A stretch of DNA of 64,000 nucleotides from Musa acuminata AAA Group (taxonomy: Eukaryota; Streptophyta; Magnoliopsida; Zingiberales; Musaceae), in NCBI RefSeq assembly GCF_036884655.1, contig NC_088348.1:21393001-21457000 (forward strand). Direction: 5' to 3'. This document shows, one piece after another, positions 11,115-23,700 of this stretch (position 1 is the stretch's first letter; each line of letters begins with the position of its first letter). A program made the position numbers and the translations under genes. The notes below the pieces were generated by a model that saw nothing but the letters and a program-made list of their open reading frames with translations, made no database searches and was not told the origin of the DNA.

Positions 11115-12431
11115 AACATTCTTGGCATCTCACTGCCCTTCCACAGCCATCCATCAACTCTCCACAGCCACTCAAAGCAATTCCCACAATTGCTTAAAAA
11201 ATCATCACCAAATTCCACCGTCATCTCCGCCACCGCAGATCATTCTTTTATCTTCTCATGAATTGCAACAGTGTCTGGTTTTCTACCTTACTGCTACTAC
11301 AATTTAGTTATCCTTATTCAAAAATCTAAAAAAAAAATTGTTTCAAAATTGCTGCATAAACTTTTCGTTGTAAAATTTTCATCTCTACGACGAAAGATAC
11401 ATTGCAGAATTCCAACCGCATAGCATAATATGTTTGATCTTGCTATTGTATTTTTTCTATCCAAATCTCTATGAAATTTTTATGATAGCTTTGACACTTT
11501 CTAACAGTAGATTTTCCTTTAGTTTTGTCAAAAGCTTCTTAATATAAACCATTGATCTTTTATGTCTAAACTGCTATACTTGAAAATCTGCACTATAAAA
11601 TTCCAACCGCATAGCACAGATTGTTTGATCTTTCTACTATGTTTTTTCTATTTAAATCTCTACAAAATTTTTATAATAGCTTTGACACTTCCTAATAGTG
11701 GATTTCCCTTTCGTTTCATTGAAATTTTTTTAATATAAACTACTGATCTTTTACGTCCAATCTGCTATACTTGAAAATCTGCAGAAATTTTCAGCCACAT
11801 ATTGTTGCCTTAACCAATCTATTTGCAATCCTTTTTGAATGAAATTTCTTATACACTTCATAGATTATCTTGGCTTCTATCTAATATTGATTTATTGAGG
11901 AATTTATCTCTAAAAACGATTTTGTGTTGCTGCAAATTTTCGTCCCAAACCGTTGAAATTTATTGACAAGAATTCTGCTATCGCAACTTGCACCAATTTC
12001 CTTGCTGTTATACTGCCAAAATTTTTTTGATTAAATTATACATCCTTGCTATCATATAAACTGAGATTTTGCTGTCAATTCCCTCCTCAAATCTCATAAG
12101 TTTTTGGTAGAAATTTCATCGAGAAATCGTTGTTTCTTCGATGATAATTCTGCTCATACAAGACAGCACATATTTGGAACAACTTCCATTGATTTCTATC
12201 AAACCTTTGCTGTCATCTACTACAGATCCAAAACTTTCATCCATAGCCCTAAAACTCCACCAAACCATACCCTTAAAATGCACCCAAAACAACCACAAAA
12301 CAAGCCTAAACCGCAACCTACATCTATCGATCCACCAACCCTTTCGACCATCACTTCTCTCAACCTATACATGCCTTTAACCTGATAACAAAAGAGAGAT
12401 CTTAACATCACATATTTGAAGGCATATACTA
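11115..12431 (+). other. Untranslated leader of element D
   Basis: About 1.3 kb with no supported gene. It contains a diverged tandem duplication described separately. Small open frames (for example 12104-12385) show no recognisable domain. Confidence 0.6.
11400..11785 (+). repeat. Diverged tandem duplication of about 191 bp in D's leader
   Basis: ATTCCAACCGCATAGCA occurs at 11409 and again at 11600. The following sequence, including TTTGACACTT near 11490 and 11680 and GCTATACTTGAAAATCTGCA near 11572 and 11763, repeats at the same spacing with many substitutions. Confidence 0.8.
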
Positions 12432-13260
12432 TGACATCTAAGGAGGCAATCAATGCTAAATTCGAAGCCTTCGAGGCGCAAATAGAGGATAAGATTCAGA
12501 CGCTCTTTATCGAACTCAGATTACGCCGACCACTAAGCCCGAAGAAATCACATCAAGGAGAGAGCTTTGCCCAATCGCACTAAGCCTAAAGAGATGACTT
12601 CCAAGGGAGGGGAGGCTCAATGACTGACCCCAACTATCCACGCATGCAGGTGGACTTCCCTAGATGGGAAGAAGGAGACCCGATTGGTTGGATCTCGTGC
12701 GGGAGCGATATTTTCGGTACCATAAAACTGTCCACGCATCTATGGTGAAAATTGTGGCTATACATCTTAAAGGGGATGCCATACAATAGTTTGATTAGTT
12801 TGAACACACTCATGGAATCCTCTCATGGCGACAATTTAAAGAAGGACTATTGATCCGCTTCGGACCAACCGATTACGAGAACATTGACGGACAACTAGCA
12901 AAGATCCGATAAACCTCCATCATTCAGGAGCACCAAACTAGGTTTGAAAGGTTATCTAATCAAACTCGTGATTGGTCTCAAAATTAGCTATTAGAGACTT
13001 TCATTGAGGGTTTGAAGCCGGAGATCCAGGGAGAAGTTAAAGCGTGACAACCGTACACGCTTATGGCAGCCATCTCTTTCACACGACATCAAGAGGAGCG
13101 ATGGAACCATGAAGCTCGGAGGACTAGGGTCGCTCCTCGACTAGCAATACTAAAGCCCTCAACCCCCCTACTGTCGACCGAGTCCTTGCACCAAAGAGGT
13201 TGACAAGAGAAGAGCTTTGCGACGAGCCATGGAGCCGTGAGCATCACTATAGTAAAGGGA
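12432..13260 (+). pseudogene. Element D gag remnant (Ty3/gypsy)
   Basis: Starts MTSKEAINAKFEAFEAQ. Later segments across frames read RMQVDFPRWEEGDPIGW, then WRQFKEGLLIRFGPTDYENI and ETFIEGLKPEIQGEVKA. These are the hallmarks of the chromovirus Retrotrans_gag domain (F-x-G-x-DP-x-W; F-L-x-RF-G; F-I-x-GL). Stops and at least one frameshift (near 12735) break it. A GYSNPQTMKVEG-type linker leads into protease. Confidence 0.85.
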
Positions 13261-13469
13261 TACTTCTTATGATTGAACCAGTAGAAGAAGAGGTAATTCA
13301 ACATTCAAAAGAGAGCCTTGAACATGAAGAAGAAGATGCAGAAGAAGAGCCACAACCGACGGAAGTTACGGTACATGCACTAGCCGGCTACTCAAACCCG
13401 CAAACGATGAAAGTTGAAGGCCTTCTCAAACAACAACTGATCGTTCTTATCGACACGGGAAGCACTAAT
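13261..13469 (+). pseudogene. Element D protease, 5' part
   Basis: An open stretch reading HALAGYSNPQTMKVEG, then LIVLIDTGSTN, with the retroviral-type aspartic protease motif D-T-G-S intact. Element E was inserted right after the codons for GSTN. The frame continues at 29937 with NFLNSKVV. An acidic EEEVIQ..EHEEEDAEEEP stretch precedes it. Confidence 0.88.
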
Positions 13470-14962
13470 TGTTAGGATCAAGAGCACTAAGGAGGGAGGG
13501 GGGGGGGGGGTGGGCGGGGGGGTTGTAAATTAGTGCAGCGGAAAACTTTCGACGATTTAAAACTGCGTTTGTACGATAAAAACGGTTTGGGTAAGAAAGC
13601 TGATTCAGAAATCACTTTAACTTGTGATTAAGTGAGATGCAGTTAAAGTAAAGATATAGAGGTAGTTTGCAGTTAAGATAGAGAACAGAATGTAATTGTA
13701 AACTGAAATACGACGTTCGTATGATAAAAGCGATTTCGGTATGAAAGCCGATTCGGAAGTTGCTTTAACTTAGATTAGGCGAAGTGTAGTTAAAGTAAAG
13801 CTATGGAGGCAGTTTGCAGTTAAGATAGAGAACAAAAAGTAAATGCAAACTGAGATTTAGAGTGGTTCGATCAATCTTGACCTACATCCACTTTGGGCTT
13901 CCTCCTCCAATGAGGTCACCGACGTCCACTAGAGGCCTTCCTTCAATAGGCGAAGGCCAATCACTCTTTTACAGTTTCACTCCTTTTGACGGGCTTAGGA
14001 GACAACCTTACAGAAATTTCTCTCCTTTCTTAAAAGATCAAAACTTGCAAGAAAAGAGGGAGGAGAACTTCTATCCTTTACAACACTTTTGAGCTCTAAA
14101 AATCACAGATTAAGATTGGATTTTCGGTGCCCTTTCATGCAGGAAAGGGTGGGGTATATATAGGCCCCAAACTGGTTTAAATTTGGAGCTCAGAAATATC
14201 TTTTCCCAGATTTTTGGGGTCCTGGCGGTACTACCTCCTGACTGGGGCGGTACAACCGCTTGACAGAGCTCGGAGACCGAACTCTGGCGGTGCCACCGCC
14301 TGATTGGGGCGATTGCACCACCCAGTCTTGCTCGAAGACTGAGCCCAAGCGGTGCCACCGCTTGACTGGGGCGGTTGCACCACCCAGATTTCCTGGGAGA
14401 CCGAGCTCCTGGGCGATGCCATCGCCGACCCAAGTAGTGCCACCGTCGGCCAAGAAATCTGGGTCCGAATGGGCTGATCTATTCGGCCCAATTTAGGTCT
14501 ATCAAGGGCCCAATTGCCCCTAGATTAAGTTAATGGGATCACCTCCCATTCCTAGCTTAATCTATATGCTAATTACGATATTTCTTAAGACATTTACTGC
14601 AACTTGCTCCGGTGCGTCAATCGCTTCTTCCGGCGAGCTTCCGGCGAACATCCGACGAACCTTCGGCGATGCTCCGGCGGACTTTCGGCCAACTCTTGGA
14701 CTTGCGACGATCCACTTGGTGAGTTTCGATGAGCTTCTTTGGCAAGCTCCTGGACTTCTCAGATTTGTTCCCGCAGAACCTCCGACGACCGTCCGGACTT
14801 TCGTCGAACTCTCGAACCCCCAACGTGATCATGGTCTTGACTCCGGCGTAACTCCTACTGCATGTCTTTCTTCCATCGTAGTTAATCCTGTACACTTATC
14901 TCAACATATGGATTAGATAACAAATGATAATTGACTTCATCATCAAAATCTGAGATTCAATA
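13470..14962 (-). repeat. 3' LTR of element E
   Basis: About 1493 bp, from TGTTAGGATCAAGAG to GAGATTCAATA (end mutated from CA). It includes a G-rich run (13498-13523), a TATATATA promoter tract (about 14154-14163) and a dyad array GCGGTGCCACCGCC (14223-14450). It lacks the about 300-bp U3 block of the gag-only LTRs. Confidence 0.92.
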
Positions 14963-14977
14963 ATCTCCCCCTTTTTG
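14963..14977 (-). other. PPT of element E
   Basis: On the minus strand CAAAAAGGGGGAGAT lies directly upstream of the 3' LTR start. Confidence 0.88.
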
Positions 14978-16334
14978 ATGATGACAATCAATTGATAACG
15001 GAGTTGACCTTAACTCCCCCTATCTATATGCCATACTTGAGATAAGTTATTCTTGAATTCAAAGCATTTGAATTCAAGAGACATATTGATAAGTTAAGAT
15101 TGTTTAACCTTATCAATGCTCCCATCATGATTCCTATCATGATGTATTTCTCTGAAAATGATGCCAAGGCTTGACATCCATTTTCATGTTTTACATTTCA
15201 AATATGAAAGATAGCAATCGTAGCAATTCATCACATGGTAAGATATCAACATGTAAGACTGCGATGTAAGTTCTTGATATCTTAACATAATACCAACGTT
15301 TCAAGTGTTTAGCAATCATAGCATTTCATCACATGACAAGATATCAATTTGTAGAATTGCGATGTATGCTCTAGATATCTTAACATAGTGCAAATATGGC
15401 ATAATGCAAATATGACAATCATAGCAATTCTATCACCAATTTATCATATATTTCGATACAAGATTTTGATATCTTAACATAATTCAAATTTAAATATGGC
15501 ACTCATAATATCAATTTATATAACATTAAATTCAAATATGACACTCATAGCATCAATTCATATATTTTTCATTCAAATATGGCACTCATAGTATCAATTC
15601 ATATATTTCTCCCCCTTTGTCATCAACGGAAAGGAGAACAATATTAGCAAATTTTAACTAGGTCTGTCATTTTTCAATAATGAGTGATAGGATACCAAAT
15701 ATACAAACATCTCAAGGAAAACATGACATGGAGATTATTTTCATTGCTTCTTCCTCTTTATTTGTTATTATCTTTTTGTATGAATGAGGAAAGTCATTTG
15801 TGAGCTTACTCAAATGAAGTTAAAATTGATAAGATATTAAAGCACGTTTTATTTTTACAAGAATCAAGATATGTGTGTGAATCAAATCTTTACACATAAA
15901 ATTATTTCTCAAAAGATATGAGAAGGAATCGTCAAATCCATTTCTCGAAAGATATTTTTCACATGATAAGTCTATGAGAGATGCATTTGCTAGTTGATTC
16001 CATATATAAAAAATCAATGATGTGAATCCAAAACTCGATATGACATATGTTTATTAAGTCCGGAAGAGAATAATGTATCGAGAAAATCCGATTGTTAGGA
16101 TCAAGAAGATCCGAAAATGAAATTTAACACTTTCATGCATTCGGACGAGGTTTTGTTATAGATTTTCAAATTCAATCATGAAGATAAAACATGCTTATTA
16201 TCATGAAAATTTTTTGTATCCAAAACACATAATTTCCAACATGTAATTAAGGCATGTAATTATGTAAAATCATCATGGCAATTAAGTGATTTGATCATTA
16301 AATCAAAAAAGTCCAAAAAATAATCTTAACAAGT
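14978..16334 (-). other. 3' noncoding region of element E
   Basis: No supported gene. Contains one internal PPT-like module (about 15606-15640) and several repeats of an AAATATGGCACTCATAG-type unit (15490-15600). It lacks the CAAGCTAGCAA clusters. Confidence 0.65.
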
Positions 16335-17434
16335 TTATGCATTCGGACATATTAACATTCCTAATTCTCTTCTAATGAAATCAAATTGTTCTTCACTTAG
16401 AGATTTTATAAAAATATCAACTAGTTGATGCTTAGTATCAATGAACTCTATGATTACATCATGATTAGTGATATGATCTCTTATAAAGTGATATCTAATA
16501 TCAATATGTTTTGTTCTTGAGTGTTGAATTGGATTCTTTGTTAAACATATTGCACTTGTGTTATCACATTTAATGAGAATATTTTTAAGATGGACTTTAT
16601 AATCTTCTAAGGTATTTTTCATCCACACAACTTGTGCATAGCATGCACTAGCTGTAATATATTCAGCTTCAGTTGTTGATAGTGCAACCGAGTTTTGTTT
16701 CTTAAATGACCAGGAAACAAGGGAATGTCCCAAAAATTGACATGTTCTTGATATGCTTTTTCTATCTAGTCTACACCCAGCAAAATCCGCATCAGCATAA
16801 GCAATTAACTCAAAATTCTTGGATTTTGGATACCATAATCCTATATTTATGATACCTTTAAGATATCTAAGTATTCTTTTAACCGCTTTGAGATGAGATA
16901 TCTTAGGGTTCGATTGAAACCTAGCACAAAGTCCTACACTGAACATGATATCTGGTTTAGTTGTAGTGAGGTAAAGTAAACTTTCTATCATACCCCTATA
17001 AGTTTTTTGATCAAAGCTTTCTCCACTTTCATTAACTTCTAACTTAGTGGAGGTGCTCATAAGAGTGTTAATAGCTTTTGAGCTATCCATATTAAATCTT
17101 TTTAGCAGATCTAAAACATATTTAGTTTGACTAATAAAGATGTCATTGCTTAGTTGCTTAATTTGTAAGCCCAAGAAAAAGGTTAATTCTCCTATCAAAC
17201 TCATTTCAAATTCGAGACTCATGGTTTTAGCAAAAGATTCACAAAGAGATTCATTCGTAGAACCGAAGATAATATCATCAATATAAATCTGAACAATAAG
17301 AAAATTATTTTTAAAATTCTTGATAAATAATGTAGTATCGACCTTGCCTTTTGTGAAATTATTTTTAATAAGAAAAGTACTAAGTCTATCATACCAAGCT
17401 CTTGGGGCTTATTTTAAACTATAGAGAGCTTTAG
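16335..17434 (-). pseudogene. Element E RT C-terminal half and RNase H
   Basis: The open frame 16335-17222 gives 295 residues: SLIGELTFFLGLQIKQL, a copia RT thumb, then RNase H with AYADADFAGCRLDRKS, LSTTEAEYITASAC, and KHIDIRYHFIRD near the end, closing with LSEEQFDFIRRELGMLIC. Upstream in the same frame (17223-17434) the catalytic IYIDDIIFGST lies at about 17268-17290. One stop in the frame (LYSLK*APRAWYD, about 17412) looks like CAA to TAA. Function would be cDNA synthesis and RNA removal within the particle. Confidence 0.93.
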
Positions 17435-18352
17435 TTAATTTAAATACATGATTAGGGAGGCTATTATTTTCAAATTCGGGAGGTTGTTCAACATAAACTT
17501 CTTCAGAAATAAAGCCATTAAGTAAAGCGCTTTTAACATCCATTTGAAACAACTTAAAATTATTATTACTGTATAGGCAAGGAGCATCCTTATGGCTTCT
17601 AATCTAGCCACAGGAGTGAAGGTTTCTTCGTAATTGATACCTTCTTCTTGGTTGAAACCTTTGGCCACTAATCTAGTCTTGTTTCTTACCACGATACCAT
17701 ATTCATCTTGCTTGTTTCTAAAGACCCATTTAGTACCAATAATTAAATGGTCATTTGGCCTAAGAACAAGCTTCCACACCTCATTTCTCTCAAATTGATT
17801 TAACTCATCTTGCATTGCGATAATCCATGAATCATCTTTCATGGCTTCGTCAATACATTTAGGTTCAATTTGGGAGAGAAAAACGGCATTGGCATAAAAA
17901 TTTTTAAGAGAAGAACGTGTTTGAACCCCCTTAGATGTGTCTCCTAGAATTAGCTCCTTAGGATGAGCATCTATATACTTCCAATCCTTGGGTAAGGATG
18001 TTTCAGAAGTGGATATATCCAAGTTGCTAGTTGGAGAAGGGGTTTCATTTAAATTCAAAGAATCGAAATTAACATCATCATCAAAGTCATTTTTCTTGAT
18101 TTCAGAAATCTCATTGAAAACAACATGAATGGATTCTTCTATAATTAAAGTCCTTTTATTAAAGATACGAAAAGGATGTTTCAGAAGTGGATATATCCAA
18201 GTTGCTAGTTGGAGAAGGGGTTTCATTTAAATTCAAAGAATCGAAATTAACATCATCATCAAAGTCATTTTTCTTGATTTCAGAAATCTCATTGAAAACA
18301 ACATGAATGGATTCTTCTATAATTAAAGTCCTTTTATTGAAGATACGAAAAG
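17435..18352 (-). pseudogene. Element E RT N-terminal half
   Basis: The frame 17435-18226 carries the linker and RT fingers: [77 protein letters not shown] and [19 protein letters not shown], all textbook copia RVT_2 blocks. After LLAYT a small deletion (about 17573) shifts the frame, so the [11 protein letters not shown] block is read out of frame. The N-terminal side is further broken by a 178-bp tandem duplication. Confidence 0.92.
17994..18349. repeat. Tandem duplication, 2 x 178 bp, in element E pol
   Basis: The segment starting AAGGATGTTTCAGAAGTGG at 17994 is repeated starting at 18172 with nearly no change (one difference seen, ATTAAAG versus ATTGAAG). Because 178 is not a multiple of three it shifts the reading frame. 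Near identity marks it as recent relative to E's other decay. Confidence 0.93.
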
Positions 18353-19192
18353 CTTTAGAAACCGAAGAATAACCAAGAAAAATTCATTCGTCGGATTTAG
18401 CATCAAATTTTCCTAAGACATTTTTTCATTGAAGATAAAACACTTACACCCAAAAACTTTAGAATATGAAATATTGGGTTTTTTATTGTTCCACAACTCA
18501 TAGGGAGTTTTGGTGAGCAAGGGTCTTACTAGAACCTTATTCAAAATATTGCATGTAGTGTTTACGGCTTCGGCTAAAAAATATTTGGGTAGGCTATGTT
18601 CATTCAACATGGTTCTTGTCATTTCTTGTAAATTTCTATTCTTTCTTTATACTACTCTATTTTGTTGAGGATTTCTAGGAGTAGAGAAGTTGTGGTTGTA
18701 TTAATTAGATTCACAAAATTCTTGGAAATCATGGTTTTGAAATTCACCACCGTGATCACTTCGAATTGATGAAATCATAAAACCCTTTTCATTTTGAACA
18801 AGTTTACAAAACTTGATGAAATATCTAAAGCATTCAATTTTGTGTTTCAAGAAATAAGTTCATGTGTATCTACTATAGTTATCTACAATGACGAAGGCGT
18901 ATTTGCTACCTCCTAGGCTTGATGTAGAGATTGGTTCAAACAAGTCCATATGGATTAATTGTAAGGGCCTAGAGGTGCTTATTTGATTCTTAGATTTGAA
19001 ATTACCCTTAATTTATTTTCCTAATTGACAAGCATCACACACATTATCTTTGATGAACTTGATATGAGGAATTCCTCTTACAAGTTCTTTGGATGATATT
19101 TGAGTGATTAGTTTCATGCTAGCATGACCTAATCTCCTATGCCAAAGCCAAGCATCCTCATTCAAAATCGAGAAACACATTTCATTGCAAAG
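18353..19192 (-). pseudogene. Element E integrase
   Basis: From 19192 downwards the frame reads LCNEMCFS, then WLWHRRLGHASMKLI (GAG-pre-integrase H-H part), VCDACQLGK (C-C of the zinc finger), then the catalytic core with HMDLFEPISTSSLGG, a DHGGEFQNHDF segment and a STPRNPQQNRVV segment for D-D-E; the E position is VV*RKN, lost to a stop. The open part 18413-18622 continues NEHSLPKYFLAEAVNT. Several stops are present (GK*IKG, YT*TYF, FN*YNH). Integrase would insert the cDNA. Confidence 0.9.
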
Positions 19193-20778
19193 TGTTAGGA
19201 TCGGAGCGGCACTAAGAGGGGGGGTGAATTAGTGCAGCGGATTAAAACTTCGGTTTTAATAAAAAAATCTTTCGTATGTTAAGAACAAAACTTGAGAAAT
19301 TTAACTTGAAGGCGTGTTCTTAAAGTTGCGCAGCAAGAGTAATAAGGAACTAAAGCAGTAAGAAGATTTGCAGTAATGTAAATGACAATAATAAAAAGCA
19401 AACCAGAGATTACGCCGATTTTTAGAGTGGTTCGGTCAAATGACCTACTCCACTTGCGAGGCCCCTCTTCGATGAGGCTCCCACCTTCCACTAGCAAGTC
19501 TCTTGAAAGTGAAGGGTGAATACCCCTCTTACAACTTTTACAAGCGGTTCACTCTCTTACAGATTTTCAACAAGAAAGAAGGAGGTGAACACTAGCAAAT
19601 TGAAAACAAGACAAGCTAACACTTTTCTAAGGCTTTTCTCTCAAACACTTGCTGCTCAAAAAGTTGTTCACTCAGCTGAGATTTGAGGGGTATTTATAGG
19701 CCTCAAGAGGATTCAAATTTGGGCTTCAAAATTTGAATTCTCTTTGGGTTCCCGCTGTTGGAGGTGCCACCGCCCAGCCAAGCGGTGCCACCGCCCAGGG
19801 CTCGGGTGCTGGGCGGTGCCACCGCCCAGCCAGGAGGTGTCACCGCCCAGCTCTCGGGTGGTGGGCGGTGCCACCGCCCAGCTAGGCGGTGCCACCGCCT
19901 ACAGTGTTTTCAGCCCAACTACAGTGTTTTCAGCCACTAGTTGGGCTTCAATCTTGGCTCTCTAGTTCGCTGGTTTAGCTTAATTTTTAGCCTAAACCAA
20001 CTCTGACTTTGGGCCCAGTTGGCCCCTAACCAGGATATAGGATTATCTCTTAATCCTAATCCTAATTACAAGTGGACTACATAACCAAAACACATCCTAA
20101 GCAAATTTTCAACCGCGAACGTCGAGTCTTGTTCTGGCGAGCTTTCCGACGAACTTTCTGCTGACGGGCTTCTAGCAAGCTCCCGAACTTGTGATGACTT
20201 TAATGAGTAGCCGAGCCTTCTCGGTGATCCCCGTGAACCTCCGACGATCTCTTCGGCGAACTTCCGAAAATTCCGACAGGTTCCCGATTTCTTCTCGGTT
20301 GGTTCTGGCAGCATCTCCGACGATTCTTCGGACTCTTAAACGTCCATCGAACTTGACGCCGGTATTCTCGCTTTGTGTTTTTTGGTTATCGTAGTTAATC
20401 CTGCACACACAAGCAAACACTCTACTCCGATCTAGACAATTATTATAACGCAAATTGACATTCTGTTGCCCGGCACGTCATTGGTTGGCGCTTCATCCGA
20501 TTCTTCGGTGCATCGTCCTCTCTTGCAGCTTGTTGCCCAATCGGCGGTTGACCTCCGCAACCCCGATATCCTTGGCGCAATTTCGCTCTCCTTGGCCCGA
20601 TGCCCGACGCCCGAAGCCTTCTGCCATCCAATATCCTGACGTGATCTCCTCCGACGCAACGTCAATTCCTCCTGCGTTAATTGTCTAATCCTGATCGAGT
20701 AGACCTGTATCACTCAAAATGTAGTCAAACATTTAAACACAATCAATTAGTTTCATCATCAAAATCCGAGATTCAACA
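19193..20778 (-). repeat. 3' LTR of element F
   Basis: TGTTAGGATCGGAGC at one end and GAGATTCAACA at the other. TATA box at 19691-19700 (CCTATAAATA on the minus strand). Six to seven GGCGGTGCCACCGCC-type dyads at 19757-19903 lie just upstream of it. The long U3 block is about 20410-20715. Confidence 0.95.
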
Positions 20779-20793
20779 ATCTCCCCCTTTTTG
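20779..20793 (-). other. PPT of element F
   Basis: CAAAAAGGGGGAGAT on the minus strand, adjacent to the 3' LTR start TGTTGAATCTCGG. Confidence 0.9.
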
Positions 20794-23700
20794 ATGATGA
20801 CAACTAATTGATGACTAACGGAGTTAACCTTAACTCCCCGGAGTTTACCTAAACTCCCCCTATCAATATGCCATTGATAGAACACTTGGATTATCCCAAA
20901 TCCAAGTAACATTCATCACATGTTATGAAAAACATTTAAACTATCATGCAAATATATAAAATATTTAATTCAATGCATGAAGTCATCAATATACTTCTCC
21001 CCCTATGTCATCAACAAAAAGGAGAAGTAGCTACTCTTATGTGTTTATTATATGGGTTCAAACCATTGCATGAAAAACATAATATTAAATTTTTATCATC
21101 ATGCAATTTTGAAGATAGAAAATTTAGCAAGTAATGCATCATGCTTGGGACATTCAAGCTATCAAGTTTTAGATATACAAGTTTTACAGCATATAAGATA
21201 GCACTTTTGGTAATGTTCAAGATAGCAAGTTCTACATCATGCAAGCTAGCAATATTGAGATGTTCAAGAAAGCAACTCTTGCTTCTTGAAATATGCAAAT
21301 TGTAAGCTAGCAAATTTTTGCTTCCTTTGCAATGTTTGAGATAGCAATTTTGCTTCCGTTGCAAAGTGCAAGTTAGTATGTTTTGCATCTTGAGATAAAC
21401 AAGATTGTATTTTTGGTATGCAAATTTATAGTATACAAGCTATCAACTTTTGCACATAAAAAAGTTAGCAAAATTTTACATCTTTTGAGATGTGCAAGAT
21501 GGACTATTTTGCCTCTTTTCAAATTGTGCAAGCTAGCAAATTTGCTATCTAGCAAGTTTTGCTCCCCCTTTGTCAGTGTCAAATAGAAGGGAATAACAAT
21601 ACAATCATGTAATTCATTTCTCTTTACTATAATATTCAAATCATGATAAGGGTAAATAATAAAGATGAAAAATGAATGTCAAAAGACATATATCATTTTT
21701 GACAAATTTCTTCTTTTGTAGATAGAAAACATGATAGGAAACAATCTTGATTCAAAAAGAAAACTCAAGTTATAAATTATCAAGATGTCAAGTAGCATGT
21801 CATGGTTTACAAAAACAAGTTTCTTGCTAGTTAATAGCAAAAAGAATCTCAATTCATGCATATAAAATCTTATGATTCACATAGAACATCTCCTCTTTTA
21901 TAAAACGAGAGAATCATGATGAAGAATCTTGATTTACATAGAGTTTCAAAATATAATTATCAATATCATGAATACTAAAAGACCATGAAAATTTTGATAA
22001 ATATCCTTTTAAATAGAAAACAAACTTGATTCATTCAATAGAAAATTGTGAGAAATCAAGATCATGATTTCAATAAAATCCATTAAATTCAAATCATTTT
22101 CATAATCCATGAGATTCATAAAAATAATACAAATAGATTCATCAAAATCAATAATATAGAAAAAATAATTTTCAAGAAGAAAAATGTTCTTCTCTTTTAG
22201 TTACTTCAATTCATGTGATTTATTTCATTCAAGCATGCCTCCCTTTTTTTTTATGTCAAATAAAAACATGTATCATGTTTAAAACCGAAAGTGCTAGATT
22301 TATTATGACAAGGATCAATAAGGCACTTTCATTATGGTAAAAAGAAAATCGATAATCTGTAAATTACAAGATTCATTATGCATAATTTTAAAAATCTTAT
22401 GCATAGAACAAAATCATCAATCATGATATCAAGACATTTATCATTTAAAGCATTCATGATTCACATCATATGCAATACATCACATATATTATCATAATAA
22501 AAGGCATAAGTATTGCATGCATCATTCCAAATTATAAATATTTCAAATCATAATGGTATTAATTTGTCAAATTGCATCCTACCATGCATGATCATAACTT
22601 TTCATTTGTATGCATCAAAATAATCTCAAGAGTATTTCATGCATGATTTTATATCACCAAATAAGGAATATCAAGAAGAAAATAATTGGTGATGAGATAA
22701 ACATTTCATGAATATAAGGAATTACATAAAAATTTTATCATGAAGGATTAGAACATGTGAATACCAGAAGACATGATTTCTTTTTGAAAAACCTACTCAT
22801 TAATAATCAAAAGAAAATCTTAGGAGATCGATTAATGAAAAATCTTGATTCATAATAAATCTTAATTTGTAAATATCACGGAATCAAGATCATGATTTTA
22901 GATAAAACTCATTCAAATTCAAATCGTCTAAATCATCAAAATCTCAACATTTCTTTCAAGAGATTCAAAATGACATAAATAATTTTATTGGTCTCTTAGG
23001 TATAAATCAATAAGATAGAGAAAAAGAAAATTTTCAATAAAAAATCTTTCCTCCTTTTGTTTCAACTTATTGATTGATTCCATGCATGCATCTCCTTTTC
23101 TTTCAAATCCATGCATCATCGTTTTAAAACAAAAAAAAATCAAAGATCATCAAGATAAAAAAGTGCAACACATAATTCCAAAAAAAAATGATTTCAACTC
23201 ATTACTTCAAGTCAAATCAATATCATGATTTTGATATAACTCATTTGTAATTCAAATCATCAAACCAAAATCATTTTCAAGGGATTCATATAAATCAACA
23301 AGATAGAGAAAAATAATTTTCAAGAACAATGCTTTTCTCTTTTTAGTTATTTAAATTCATGTCATTTATGCTAGATAAAAATGTGCATCAACATTTAGGA
23401 TCGAAAAATGAATTTTGTCATAAAAACCATCAAGACCAAAAAATCATCATGTATAACTTTACAATCTCATGCATAAAATCATCAAATCATGGCATCAAAA
23501 CTTTCAATAGTTTCATTACAACATCAAGTAAGGTTTTATTGAACATAATTTTGAATGATTCTTATAGATATTTAAAATTTCTTTAGTTTTACTTTATATG
23601 ATTGACTTTATATTAGCATGCTTCAAATTTTTGTTCTTATGTCAAAACTATACATCATGTTTGAAAACCAAAGATAAGGTTCATAAAAAAATCATAAAAC

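Noticed and set aside
11122..11307. 61-residue frame after D's PBS
   Set aside because: Ser/Pro/His-rich low-complexity leader translation; the gag start is much further on.
12104..12453. Small frames in gypsy D's leader
   Set aside because: Short, overlapping on both strands, no domain; they lie between PBS and gag.
14110..14496. Overlapping frames rich in Trp-His-Arg-Pro or Pro-Pro on both strands; the same at 19713-19965, 25401-25653, 29079-29474, 32622-32894, 38589-38973 and 61253-61534
   Set aside because: They are translations of the GC-rich dyad arrays in LTRs, not genes.
21140..21550. CAAGCTAGCAA clusters as a CRISPR-like array
   Set aside because: Motifs are short, irregularly spaced and diverged, with no uniform spacers; the context is a plant retrotransposon.
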